Of a DNA stretch of 64,000 nucleotides, positions 9,909-19,156 are shown one piece after another. Source of the DNA: Bactericera cockerelli (taxonomy: Eukaryota > Arthropoda > Insecta > Hemiptera > Triozidae). The stretch is from NCBI GenBank assembly GCA_024516035.1, contig CM044965.1:28446919-28510918 (forward strand), written 5' to 3'. The translations under genes and the position numbers were made by a program. Under the pieces are notes generated by a model. The model was given only the letters and a program-made list of their open reading frames with translations. It had not been told where the DNA came from and made no database searches. The first letter of the stretch is position 1. Each line of letters begins with the position of its first letter.

Positions 9909-10969
9909 CCCTTTCACTGAATTTGTCCTTGCTCAGGGACATCAATTGGTTTTGCCGATACTAGTGCTGCATTCTATGATTTTGTTTCGGTACTTTTTGG
10001 AATTGTTTCTTTGTTCTCTTATCTATCGATTTTTTCAGTAAAAACTGTTTAGTCGATAGTTTGAACTTCTGTTTGTAAACAAAAGATTTTTCAGTTTTGA
10101 AGATTTGAAAATTTAGAAAAATTGACTGTTTTGAAAGTTTAATTTGAGGTCGAAAATAGTGCAAAGGCTGGCTTTAGAAGTTCATTTGGGTAAGTAAAAG
10201 AGTTATATTTCACAAATTTACATTCATTTTTTATTGGAAGAAAATTACAAGTCCGTAAATTGACTGTAAAGTTGGGTGTCCCTCAGCAGGGACTAATACA
10301 CTGGGAGGATTTTTCTGGTACAGATGAGTTTATTTATTTTTTCTACTAAATAGCTGTACTTAGGGTAGTAAATTCAAGGAAACAGTAAAGTGAGTACATA
10401 TTTATTGTATTTGGGTCGGCATTTGTTCCATGAATCCTTTCTTTCCATACCTCATCCACACAAACCCACACCCACACACCCCCACACACACACACACACC
10501 TCCACACACACACAAAAACACACCCCCCCCCACACATACACACCCCTCCACACACACACACCCCCCCCACACACACCCCCCCCCCCCCCCACACACACAC
10601 CCCCCCCCCACACACACACCCACCCCCCCCACACACAAACACATACATATTTTCTATTTTTTTAGTTAAAAAAATTAAGTAAAACAAAAAAAAGCCAAGT
10701 TTTTTTCTATCTTCAAATTATTTCGATGTTTATTTGTTTTATAAACCAAGTGTTGTGTGTAATTATAAGTTTTTCCTGAGAACTTATAAATTTCATTTTT
10801 TTTTCTCTGCACTGCATTTGTCCCTTCTCAGGGACATCTCATATCTTGGGGTTGGAACCACTTATAAGAAAAATTTTTTTTGGTAACATCATCTATGGAC
10901 TCCAACAAACTCAAAAAAACATGGTTCATATTTTTTTTCCAACTAATTCATGGATGTACAGTGAAAGGG
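9909..10969. mobile_element. piggyBac-like non-autonomous element inserted in the 57-bp array
   Basis: The element is 1061 bp, flanked by TTAA (9905-9908 and 10970-10973), with 11-bp inverted ends CCCTTTCACTG. Subterminal motifs GTCCcTnnTCAGGGACATC occur near 9924 and 10820, and GTCCCTCAGCAGGGAC near 10276. The centre holds a CA/C-rich microsatellite (10448-10645). No transposase frame. Outside the two TTAA sites the minisatellite resumes in register, which shows insertion after the array expanded. Confidence 0.9.
10448..10645. repeat. CA/C-rich microsatellite
   Basis: About 200 bases of CACACA alternating with runs of C, inside the piggyBac-like element. Reading frames here are low-complexity artefacts. 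Confidence 0.95.
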
Positions 10970-10973
10970 TTAA

Positions 10974-11393
10974 GAGATTATTGTCTGCACTCACGTATTA
11001 TGCTTGTAGCTGTAGCCCAGGTTAGGTTAAGAGACTATTGTCTGCACTCACGTGTTATGCTTGTAGCTGTAGCCCAGGTTAGGTTAAGAGACTATTGTCT
11101 GCACTCACGTGTTATGCTTGTAGCTGTAGCCCAGGTTAGGTTAAGAGATTATTGTCTGCACTCACGTGTTATGCTTGTAGCTGTAGCCCAGGTTAGGTTA
11201 AGAGACTATTGTCTGCACTCACGTGTTATGCTTGTAGCTGTAGCCCAGGTTAGGTTAAGAGACTATTGTCTGCACTCACGTGTTATGCTTGTAGCTGTAG
11301 CCCAGGTTAGGTTAAGAGATTATTGTCTGCACTCACGTGTTATGCTTGTAGCTGTAGCCCAGGTTAGGTTAAGAGACTATTGTCTGCACTCAC
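10974..11393. repeat. 57-bp splice-donor minisatellite, proximal part (about 7.4 copies)
   Basis: Directly abuts exon I. Each unit repeats the exon's 3' terminal bases plus the donor GTGAGTGCAG and 17 more intron bases. The copy touching the exon is the functional donor; the rest are intronic copies. Confidence 0.97.
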
Positions 11394-11543
11394 GTATTAT
11401 GCTTGTAGCTGTAGCCCAGGTTAGGTGAGGAGAGACTGCTGGAGGTGAGAGTACTGGAGTTGTGCTGTGAGCCTGGGTCAGAGGATCTGGTGGTGTTGTG
11501 CTGGAGGGACTCGGGACGCGGGTTCAGACTTGAGGAGCCGGTT
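11394..11543 (-). CDS. ITPRID/KRAP-like gene, exon I
   Basis: 150 bases, minus strand. Acceptor cgtgtcttctcacag, donor AC|GTGAGTGC. It is Ser/Thr/Asn-rich and reads RTGSSSLNPRPESLQHNTTR, then SSSLSSPNLGYSYKHNT. Phase 2 in and phase 2 out, exactly matching exons H and J. The last 30 bases are the seed of the 57-bp minisatellite. Reading past the donor gives ACG TGA, an immediate stop, so use of any distal donor copy would truncate the protein. Confidence 0.8.
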
Positions 11544-12217
11544 CTGTGAGAAGACACGGAATCGGTGTTATTATTATATAACACTTTATTGGTTAACTAC
11601 ATACATTAATCAATTAGGACATGAAAAAGAAAAGCAAGCAGTTGAACTAATTCAACTGCTTGCTGGGTTAAATCCCAAGGGATGGGTACCAGATAAAATT
11701 GTACATTGTTTTATTATTGTCTTGTAAATAAATACATGAATATTGAAAAAAAAGTCTCAGTGAACTAATAACTTGCCCGAAGTTAACTGACAACTCAACT
11801 GTAGCGATCTAACGACTTACAACTCACCTGAAGTGAATAAACGAGTCATTTTTACCTACGACTCACAATTCACCAATAATGACCTACAACTCACCTGTAG
11901 TGACTTACGACTCACCCGAGCCGTATTTTTCTTTCTAACCAAAGTTAACCAAACTGGAATAAAATGAACTAAACTGGAAGCAAGATTTTTCTTTTGGAAG
12001 AGGAAAAATTTCCTCTTCAAAATTAACCAAAATGGAAGTAGAAAATTCTTGCTTCCAGCTCTTTTATAGGTTAAGTCCACTGTTTATCTTTAAAAGTACG
12101 GAATCGCATTTTTCTTTCACGAATGTGGTGAAGTTATTAACCTTGGAATAAAATGGAAATATTTGGAAAAAACCTTACCTGGAATTTTTTTTTTAATCCA
12201 AAATAAAATAGGCCTCT
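11544..12217. other. Intron with a LINE-like 3' end and hairpin
   Basis: At 11565-11720 (minus sense) there is an AT-rich LINE-type tail with a TAA-type end. It contains a perfect 13-bp hairpin GCAAGCAGTTGAA / TTCAACTGCTTGC at 11633-11662. At 11770-11930 there are degenerate copies of the CACCTG/GTGACT motif of the neighbouring 21-bp array. Remaining sequence unremarkable. Confidence 0.5.
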
Positions 12218-12863
12218 GCAGTGACTCACCTGGAGTGACTCACGACTCACCTGTAGTGACTCACGACTCACCTGTCATTGTCCCCCACACAGGAGGAGGC
12301 GGGGGGCAGTGACTCACGACTCACCTACAGTGACTCACGACTCACCTGCAGTGGCTCACGACTCACCTGTAGTGACTCACGACTCACCTTTAGTGACTCA
12401 CGACTCACCTGTAGTGGCTCACGACTCACCTGCAGTGACTCACGACTCACCAGCAGTGACTCACGACTCACCTGAAGTGACTCACGACTCACCTGCAGTG
12501 GCTCACGACTCACCTGCAGTGACTCACGACTCACCTGTAGTTACTCACGACTCACTTTCAGTGACTCACCTGTAGTGACTCACGACTCACCTGTAGTGAC
12601 TCACAACTCACCTGTAGTGACTCACAAGTCACCTGTAGTGACTCACGACTCACCTGCAGTGACTCACGACTCACCTGTAGTGACTCACGACTCACCTGTA
12701 GTGACTCACGACTCACCTGTAGTGACTCACGACTCACCTGCAGTGACTCACGACTCACCTGGAGTGACTCACGACTCACCTGAAGTGACTCACGACTCAC
12801 TTGCACTGACTTACGACTCACCTGCAGTGACTCACGACTCACCTGCAGTGGCTCACGACTCAC
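12218..12863. repeat. 21-bp splice-donor minisatellite, about 30 copies
   Basis: On the minus strand each unit reads GTGAGTCGTGAGTCACTGCAG, so every junction between units is CAG|GTGAGT, a full donor consensus. It abuts exon H. At 12272-12305 a piece of exon H itself (the stretch coding for the end of exon H, 12866-12900) has been copied into the array with small changes. Degenerate copies continue to about 11770. Confidence 0.97.
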
Positions 12864-13040
12864 CTGTCATTGTCGCCCACACAGGAGGAGGCGGGGGACT
12901 CTATCAGATCCCCGTCCTGGCCGAAGGTGTAGGACTGCTGGCCCAGGATCATGCGGCGCGTCACCTCGGGGGATTTGTCTCCCTGGGACTCCAGCCACTT
13001 CCGGTTGTCTGGACTCAGAACACTGCTGGGGGGAACACAC
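12864..13040 (-). CDS. ITPRID/KRAP-like gene, exon H
   Basis: 177 bases, minus strand. Acceptor ttgtgtcgtccag, donor AG|GTGAGTCG. It reads CVPPSSVLSPDNRKWLESQG, then EVTRRMILGQQSYTFGQDGD and a short Ser/Asp-rich end. Completes the AA from exon G and ends in phase 2. The well-ordered, non-repetitive composition suggests a conserved segment just after the IP3R-interaction domain. Reading past the donor gives AGG TGA (stop). Confidence 0.82.
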
Positions 13041-13283
13041 CTGGACGACACAACGACATCATATTTTCTTAAAAATTATTATTAAAAAAAGTTAAGATAT
13101 TATCATATTTGTGTCATCACTTTCGTGGTATCACTACTCAAACTATACTTTTTTTAACTCTTAAATTTCTATTGTATTTTATAAATGAGGTACAACACAA
13201 CCCATAACAAATAGGGTAATAGTACCTCATAAACTCACAATATTTAATGTATAATATGTAAAATTTAAATAAATAAAGAGTAT

Positions 13284-13314
<31 letters not shown>

Positions 13315-13657
13315 CTCGCTTTACTAAATCTACGCTGAATACGGGACTTGAACCACCGACCTCCAGGTTACAAGTCCGCCGCCTTTGAGCTACTGAGATC
13401 AATAATATTATTATGTATAATTATTATTACTGAAATAATAATTTATAATATTTTTTGTTCTGAGTCCAAAGAAAACAATTATTGGACAGAAATACATAGC
13501 TCCAATGTATGGAAAAGCTGTTTCCTGGAGGTTATGGGCCCATGCTGCCTGCTCGTACCGATGTACGGAATACAGATAGTTAAAAATAACTTGATGAGGG
13601 TATTATAATTTGTAATAATAGGCAATGTTATATTTGACATCAATAATATACATAATA
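13041..13657. other. Intron with poly-A tract and tRNA-derived SINE
   Basis: A 25-base A run (13290-13314) adjoins a tRNA-like head at 13316-13402 on the minus strand (B-box-like GGTTCAAGTCCC). Related heads occur at 20530-20612, 51757-51840 and (plus strand) 22080-22145. No gene seen. Confidence 0.6.
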
Positions 13658-13865
13658 CAGGGTGGGGCAAAAGTCTGGAAACCCTTAAATATCTTTCGAA
13701 TGGCTTTCTCAGTAAATTTAAAATTTTGTACGGTAAACCGGGGTAATAAGACCTTCTTTTAGGGTGGACCTTCTTACTACCCCGGTTTACCATACAAAAT
13801 TTTATCTTTACCGAAGAAGCCATTCAAAAGTTATTCAGGGGTTTCCAGACTTTTGCTCCACCCTG
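13658..13865. mobile_element. Palindromic Tc1/mariner-type MITE
   Basis: 208 bp flanked by TA. The ends are CAGGGTGG(G)GCAAAAGTCTGGAAACC and its inverse. Nearly the whole element folds back on itself around a centre at about 13762, and the inner stem GGTAAACCGGGGTA...TACCCCGGTTTACC is perfect. No coding capacity. The same CAGGGTGG termini occur in the foldback at 1-1143. Confidence 0.85.
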
Positions 13866-13902
13866 TATATATAGAACAAAATAATAACAAAAGCCGCATG
13901 GC

Positions 13903-14178
13903 ACTCACTTGATCTTGGTGAGAACATTGCGGGCGGCCGCAGAGAATACTCACTTGATCTTGGTGAGAACATTGCGGGCGGCCGCAGAGAATACTCACTT
14001 GATCTTGGTGAGAACATTGCGGGCGGCCGCAGAGAATACTCACTTGATCTTGGTGAGAACATTGCGGGCGGCCGCAGAGAATACTCACTTGATCTTGGTG
14101 AGAACATTGCGGGCGGCCGCAGAGAATACTCACTTGATCTTGGTGAGAACATTGCGGGCGGCCGCAGAGAATACTCAC
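13903..14178. repeat. 45-bp splice-donor minisatellite (6 extra copies plus the exon)
   Basis: Starts of the unit (actcacttgatc) lie at 13903, 13948, 13993, 14038, 14083, 14128 and 14173; the last is the real exon G boundary. Each 45-bp unit consists of 38 bases of exon G's 3' end and only 7 intron bases (GTGAGTA). The copies are nearly identical, which suggests recent expansion. Confidence 0.98.
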
Positions 14179-14386
14179 TTGATCTTGGTGAGAACATTGC
14201 GGGCGGCCGCAGAGAAGCGCTGGGTGGTGGGCGCGCGGGCCTGCGGCTCAGGGGCGACCTTAGCAGAGGGAAGCAGGCCGGGCTCGGAGGCAGGCCCGGG
14301 GATCAGGGGGTAGTGGGTCTCCCGCTCGTAGTCCAGCAGCTTCTCCATGATCTTCTGCACGATGCACGACTTGGTTTGTGCGGAGC
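14179..14386 (-). CDS. ITPRID/KRAP-like gene, exon G
   Basis: 208 bases, minus strand. Acceptor tttggtccgcag, donor AA|GTGAGTAT. It reads SAQTKSCIVQKIMEKLLDYE, then a Pro/Ala-rich linker, then TQRFSAAARNVLTKIK. The helix VQKIMEKLLDYE follows straight on from the IP3R-interaction exon F. Completes exon F's trailing G and ends in phase 2. The last 38 bases are copied in the adjoining 45-bp array. Reading past the donor gives AAG TGA (stop). Confidence 0.85.
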
Positions 14387-15244
14387 CTGCGGACCAAACA
14401 CGCGCCGCCTTTTATTTCAATTTCAATTTTATTGTACTAAAAGATACATAATACTGTATGTGTACAAACTTACATGGTACAAATTAAATTAAATCTAAGT
14501 TTATATAATATTTAAAATTGGTGGACTAGAAAAGCAAAAATAAAAATGGATAAAGACAGATAAAAACGATAAACAGAAAAGGAACGAAAAGGTTATAGGA
14601 GGGAAACACAAGGATGACTAGAAGGTGTGATTGAAGTTTGACTAGGCTACTTTGATAAATTTTACGTCAAACATTGGAAATTTGAAAATATTTTTTTTGA
14701 GTTCTAAATACACGAAACGATTCCTGACAAATGGTTGGCGGAAATGGCTTACTCTGGTATAATTAATATGGAGTCAGTCATTCACTAAAAACAAATGGCA
14801 TTTACAAGTTACCCATTGAATTGAATTCTTTTATTTTGTTGCACTAGAAAGTATAACACTTGGAAAAAATATCTGCAGTAAGAAATAAGAGAAAATATCT
14901 CCTCTAAGCTAAATCTAACTTTACAGGAGGTTGTTATTATTATTATATTATGATTTATAGATTATAGGTAAAATACTTGGATTTGTAAGAAAGGGTTGAG
15001 GAACGCAATTTTCTAGCTTGAAGTTTAATTTTAGGTAAATTAGTTTTTATTAAGTATCTTGAATGAATCTTGAGAAAAAATATATTAAATCAAATTAGTT
15101 TCAAGCTACAAAAACAAAATAAAACACAAAACAAGATTAGCGACCAAAAAAAAAAAAAGATTGATCAACTATTATACCTACTTGTGTGAATTAATGCAAC
15201 AATTTATCAAATATAAATAAATGTGAGTTCTTTGTGTCTTTTTT

Positions 15245-15456
15245 CACAATTTTAGTGGGTAGCGCAGAATTATAAGACTTTTTCGCTGCACACATTAAAA
15301 CAGCAACTACTTTTCCTCAAGAGATATGAGTGGACCCCGGGCATCCAGGTACAGAGCAGAAAAAATCCTGCCCCGCTGAAGATCGAACCCAGGTCACCCC
15401 ATGCATGCGTGCGTGCAATGGCTAGTGTGGTAACTCACTCGGCCATGGTGACTACA
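15245..15456 (-). repeat. tRNA-derived SINE, copy 1
   Basis: On the minus strand: a tRNA-like head with the A-box region near GTTACCACACTAGC and a B-box-like GGTTCGATCTTC. A body containing GGGGTCCACTCATA and a tail GCGCTACCCACTAAAATTGTG follow. Six other copies in the window share this plan. Confidence 0.8.
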
Positions 15457-15755
15457 CAATTTATCAATAGAAAATATCGAACACAGTTTGAAGATTTTTT
15501 TTTTCTTCAAATATCAATAAATTACTAAAGAAGGGCTAATAAACTTGTAGCATTCTACAGGCAACGTTATTGTGTTGTATTCTGCAAGCTTGAATATTGG
15601 ACGGCAGAATACCGCCTTACTATTATTATAGTAAGCTTTATTAAGTAGAACAAAAATATATACAGTAAAATACAATGAAATTATAAAGAAAAATTAAATA
15701 GATTAAGGAAAGAAACAAGAACAAAAAAGAGAAAGAAGCTAAAGTCCTACCTAAA

Positions 15756-15796
15756 GAGCGGGGTTATTGCCTGTGGCAATCTCTTCCACCCAACCC
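15756..15796 (-). repeat. Conserved LINE 3' stem-loop, copy a
   Basis: On the minus strand GGGTTGGGTGG...ATTGCC/GGCAAT...CCCCGC forms a two-part hairpin related to the one downstream of the LINE frame at 63307. Likely the 3' UTR recognition hairpin of the same or a related LINE family. Confidence 0.6.
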
Positions 15797-16222
15797 TTAA
15801 TACTCTTGTCGTAAACTACTCAAACATACAAGAACATCAGGTCAAATGGATTACTAAAAAAGATTATACAAACTTGATTAAAAAAAGGCATACATTGAAA
15901 AACAGGTAAAAGTAAAGAAAATAATATAAAGATAAATGAAAATAAACATACAATCACTGTTAAAGAAATTAAATAACAAAAGTATTACAAAATATATAAA
16001 TAAGAATCACAAAAAGTCACAAGATCTACAAAAATAATATATGCGAGTTAAATCAGTTGATACTTACGGAAATGTACGATTCGATTCGGTATCACTCGGA
16101 ACCTGATAGCTCAGACCTGAATAATCAATGATTTTGACCAGGAAAGGGTTGAAATTATTTACAGGATTATGGCAAAATTAAGTGTATGTACGAATTTCTT
16201 TGTGGTGAAGCACAAGGCCTCT

Positions 16223-16492
16223 TCACAATTTTTGTGGGTAGCGCAGCATTACTAAGAGCCTCCTTTACATTTCGAATTATTCTATTACATTAATTTCTTT
16301 TTACTCTGGTAATGCCGCCACTGGTCGTTACTCATACAAGTAACTACTCATTTTTCCTCACGAGGTATGAGTGGACCCCGAACATCCAAGTACAGAGCAG
16401 AAAAAATCCTCCCCCGCTGGGAATCGAACCCAGGTCACCATGTGTGCAATGCCTAGCGCGCTAACTCGCTCTGCCACAGGTGCCACAGTGAC
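16223..16492 (-). repeat. tRNA-derived SINE, copy 2
   Basis: Full-length minus-strand copy: head GTTAGCGCGCTAGGCATTGC, B-box-like GGTTCGATTCCC, tail GCGCTACCCACAAAAATTGTG. Confidence 0.85.
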
Positions 16493-16594
16493 TGGCAAAA
16501 TTAAGTGTCATTATAGATATTATTCGATTAATCAATCTAAATATACCTACTAAAAATATGTTACCTTCATCACCAAAAAACACCAAGAACAATG

Positions 16595-17221
16595 CGTTGA
16601 GCAACTCATAGATCAGTACCCGGTAGCCGCCGAGTTTTATTATCTCAACTTCTCATACTTAACAAACTGTCGAACACTTCTACAGAAACCGGTACGACAA
16701 AATGCGTTGAACAACTCATCGATCAGTCCCCACCCGGAGCCTTATTATCTCAACTTCTCATACTTAACAAACTGTCGAACAGTTCTACAGTAACCGGTAC
16801 GACAAAATGCGTTGAGCAACTCATCGATCAGTCCCCGGTAGCCGCCGAGTTTTATTATCTCAACTTCTCATACTTAACAAACTGTCGAACAGTTCTAGAG
16901 TAACCGGTACGACAAAAGACGTTGAACAACTCATCGATCAGTCCCCACCCGGAGCCCTACTGTCTCAACTTCTCATACTGTAGAACAGTTCTACAGTAAC
17001 TAAAAATTCCGTTGAACAACTCATTGAACAGTCCCCGTCCGGAACCCTGTCTTACGGGGTGTAGAACAGTTGTACAATAACCGGTACAACAAATCGCGTT
17101 GAGAAACTCACCGGTCAATCCTTAATAGCTCTAGTTTCTCAACTCATACTTTACTGGCTACAGTAACTGTAGACAAGTTTGTACAATATCCGGTACAAAA
17201 TAATCGCGTTGAGCTACTCAC
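16595..17221. repeat. About 90-115-bp splice-donor repeat array, 6 diverged copies
   Basis: Units each contain a decayed copy of exon F's 3' end and donor. On the minus strand this is CGGCGGCTACCGGGGACT, then (A/C)(T/C)CG and (G/A)TGAGT(T/A)GCTCAACGC. Units 1 and 3 keep the exon part best; others have drifted, and in most copies the donor GT has become AT. The array abuts exon F. It is the oldest-looking of the splice-junction arrays. Confidence 0.85.
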
Positions 17222-17496
17222 CGGTGAGTCCCCGGTAGCCGCCGAGTCCGCTCTCGTACGAGTGAACCAGCAGCTGCTGGTGACGCAGGAAGTTCTCGAT
17301 GGCAATGCCGGGCAGCTTGGAGGGCGTGAGGAAGCGTTGAGGAATGCGCCCGGTGTCCGAGTAGGAGGAGTTGCTTCCCCCGGCCGAGGCACTTCCTCCG
17401 AAGCCGAGATTCAGGAGTATGGTCTCCGGATCCGCCTTGCGCGCCTCGAGAAACGAGTCAATGCTGTCGTGACTCCCTGCGTCCGACACTTCACAG
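17222..17496 (-). CDS. ITPRID/KRAP-like gene, exon F: core IP3-receptor-interaction domain
   Basis: 275 bases, minus strand. Acceptor ggtttccgtttcag, donor G|GTGAGTAG. It reads DSFLEARKADPETILLNLGF, a Gly/Ser linker, then DTGRIPQRFLTPSKLPGIAI and ENFLRHQQLLVH. The DPExxLLxLGFG motif, the RIPxRF motif and the following GIxxxxFLxxQ helix are, from what I know of the family, hallmarks of the KRAP/TESPA1/ITPRID domain. In vertebrates this domain binds IP3 receptors and positions or regulates them at the ER. Phase 2 in, phase 1 out. The exon-intron boundary lies in a perfect 12-bp palindrome (CTCACCGGTGAG). Assignment by memory of motifs, not by search. Confidence 0.82.
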
Positions 17497-17658
17497 CTGA
17501 AACGGAAACCATTTGTGGTGTAGTCTATCCCGGTATCTCGGTGGTGAAGGTGTCGCTCTGGTAATCCAGAGGTCAAGGGTTCGAAACCCAGCCGGGACAT
17601 GGCAAAGTATTTATTTATTTACACTTTATTAATAGAACATATTATATACAACACAAAT
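17497..17658 (+). repeat. tRNA-like SINE head and LINE-like tail in intron
   Basis: At 17525-17600 (plus): TCGGTGGTGAAGG, TGGTAATCCAGAGGTC and the B-box-like GGGTTCGAAACCC. A LINE-type poly-T/AT tail follows from 17607. Confidence 0.55.
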
Positions 17659-18200
17659 CCCCCAAAAACACCACTTCGTGGTTAAAAAAAGAAGAACGCC
17701 TCACTCAAAAGAATGATTATAATATTAGCTAAAAATAAATGATATCAAATTGAGAACACCTTACCCCTTCTCTTTCTATATCTCTGCACTCCTCTCTGAA
17801 TTTATTCCTCTTATGTTTAACTTTCTTTATCCTTTCTAGTGGTCATCCCAAACTTGATTTCTCTTTAAATTTACTTGTTGCACGGCAAGAAAAAATGGCG
17901 GTCGCGGTATGATTTTTCTGAACTTATTTGATTTGAATCGAGAAAATTACACCGCGACCGCCATTTTTTCTTGCCGTGCAACAAGTAAATTTAAAGAGAA
18001 ATCAAGTTTGGGATGACCACTAGAAAGGATAAAGAAAGTTAAACATAAGAGGAATAAATTCAGAGAGGAGTGCAGAGATATAGAAAGAGAAGGGGTAAGG
18101 TGTTCTCAATTTGATATCATTTATTTTTAGCTAATATTATAATCATTCTTTTGAGTGAGGCGTTCTTCTTTTTTTAACCACGAAGTGGTGTTTTTGGGGG
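17659..18200. repeat. Perfect-looking 250-bp inverted repeat with 42-base spacer
   Basis: Arms 17659-17908 and 17951-18200 are reverse complements of each other with no length difference. The spacer is 17909-17950. Outer ends are CCCCCAAAAACACCACTTCG and its inverse; inner ends are ATGGCGGTCGCGGT and its inverse. Terminal arm identity is far higher than in the other foldbacks here. No coding content. Could be a young foldback transposon or an inverted duplication. Confidence 0.95.
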
Positions 18201-19156
18201 GATATCAGTTCTTTTTGTACGAAAATATAGGTTCATACACTACTGAAACATTATGAATAACAAAAGTAAATAAGCTGGGAAAATGTGAATGTACCAAGTT
18301 GTCTTTTTTTTAAGATAGCAGTAGGTATTTCATTTTTCTAAGGTCAATATGTATTTGGATCACAGATTTGGCCCTCTGAGTCCCTAAAGTGAGAAAATAA
18401 TATATAAATTTGCAATGCAAGACCTTTTGATTCTATACTCCACATGATTAGGTTTATCTTTCAATGCGAAATAGACCTCGGAGCCTCCTATGAGGGACAC
18501 TAAAACACTTGGATTTACAAATGCCAAAGAAATTAATTTGTAATCACCTTATCAAGGTGAGGTAATGAGTTCTCTCCCGTTGACCTTTTCTTACCCGAAT
18601 TCTCTCCGGCTTGTTGCAGGGGTCACCACGAGTATCTCTCCCGGAAAAGAGACCATGCTTTTTTACATTAGGTATTTAAGAAAGTGAAAACTATAAAATT
18701 ATCATTTTTATATAAGAATCGGCCTTTTATAAGGAAATCTTTAAAATCTCTAACTAATGAAAGGCAATGCCTTCAGTGTATAGTAGAGTTAGGTAAAATA
18801 CATAGAAGGCCATGCCTTAGGAATATAGAAGTGTTAGGGATAATACATAGAAGGCAATGCCTCGGGTTTATAGTAGGGTTAGGTATATATAAAGAAGGCC
18901 ATGCTCCAGGTCTATATCAATGATTCGCAGGTCTTTTGATTATAATGTTTATGCTAGGCCTAAAATATGTAGATTAAATTTAATCTCAGGTAAAAATGCA
19001 AGCGACGCGACGGGAGACAATTTGGTGTTGATAAAACCATGAGCGGGAGAGAACTCGGTGGTGACGTCCCTTATCAATACCTCACGAGGTATGAGTGTAC
19101 CGCGGACATAATGGACAGATAAAAAAAACTTCCCTGAAGGGGATTGAACTCATGTC
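18201..19156. other. Intron; AT-rich with a short GCCATGC/AGGCAATGCC tandem motif
   Basis: A 55-60-bp degenerate tandem repeat (phrases acatagaaggc(a/c)atgcct and tatagtagggttaggt) runs 18760-18920. The start of a composite repeat lies near 19080. No gene. Confidence 0.5.

Larger units (their letters stand above)
14387..16594. other. Intron rich in dispersed repeats (LINE tails, two SINEs)
   Basis: LINE-type 3' tails lie at 14405-14480 and 14820-14880. A tRNA-derived SINE is at 15245-15456 (minus) and another at 16223-16492 (minus). A LINE 3' end with the conserved stem-loop is at 15620-15796. Remaining sequence is AT-rich without coding potential. Confidence 0.6.

Noticed and set aside
9479..9964. 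161-codon plus-strand frame of 19-residue repeats
   Set aside because: The unit is 57 bp, divisible by three, so a stop-free frame repeats automatically. On the minus strand the unit is explained by exon I and its donor.
10880..11428. 182-codon plus-strand frame of the same repeats
   Set aside because: Same array; it starts inside the piggyBac-like element and runs through the array by periodicity alone.
13903..14178. CRISPR-like regularly spaced repeats
   Set aside because: The units are head-to-tail without spacers, the context is eukaryotic, and the unit is an exon junction.
13831..14313. Repeat proteins on both strands
   Set aside because: Products of the 45-bp array. Only the last minus-strand copy belongs to exon G.
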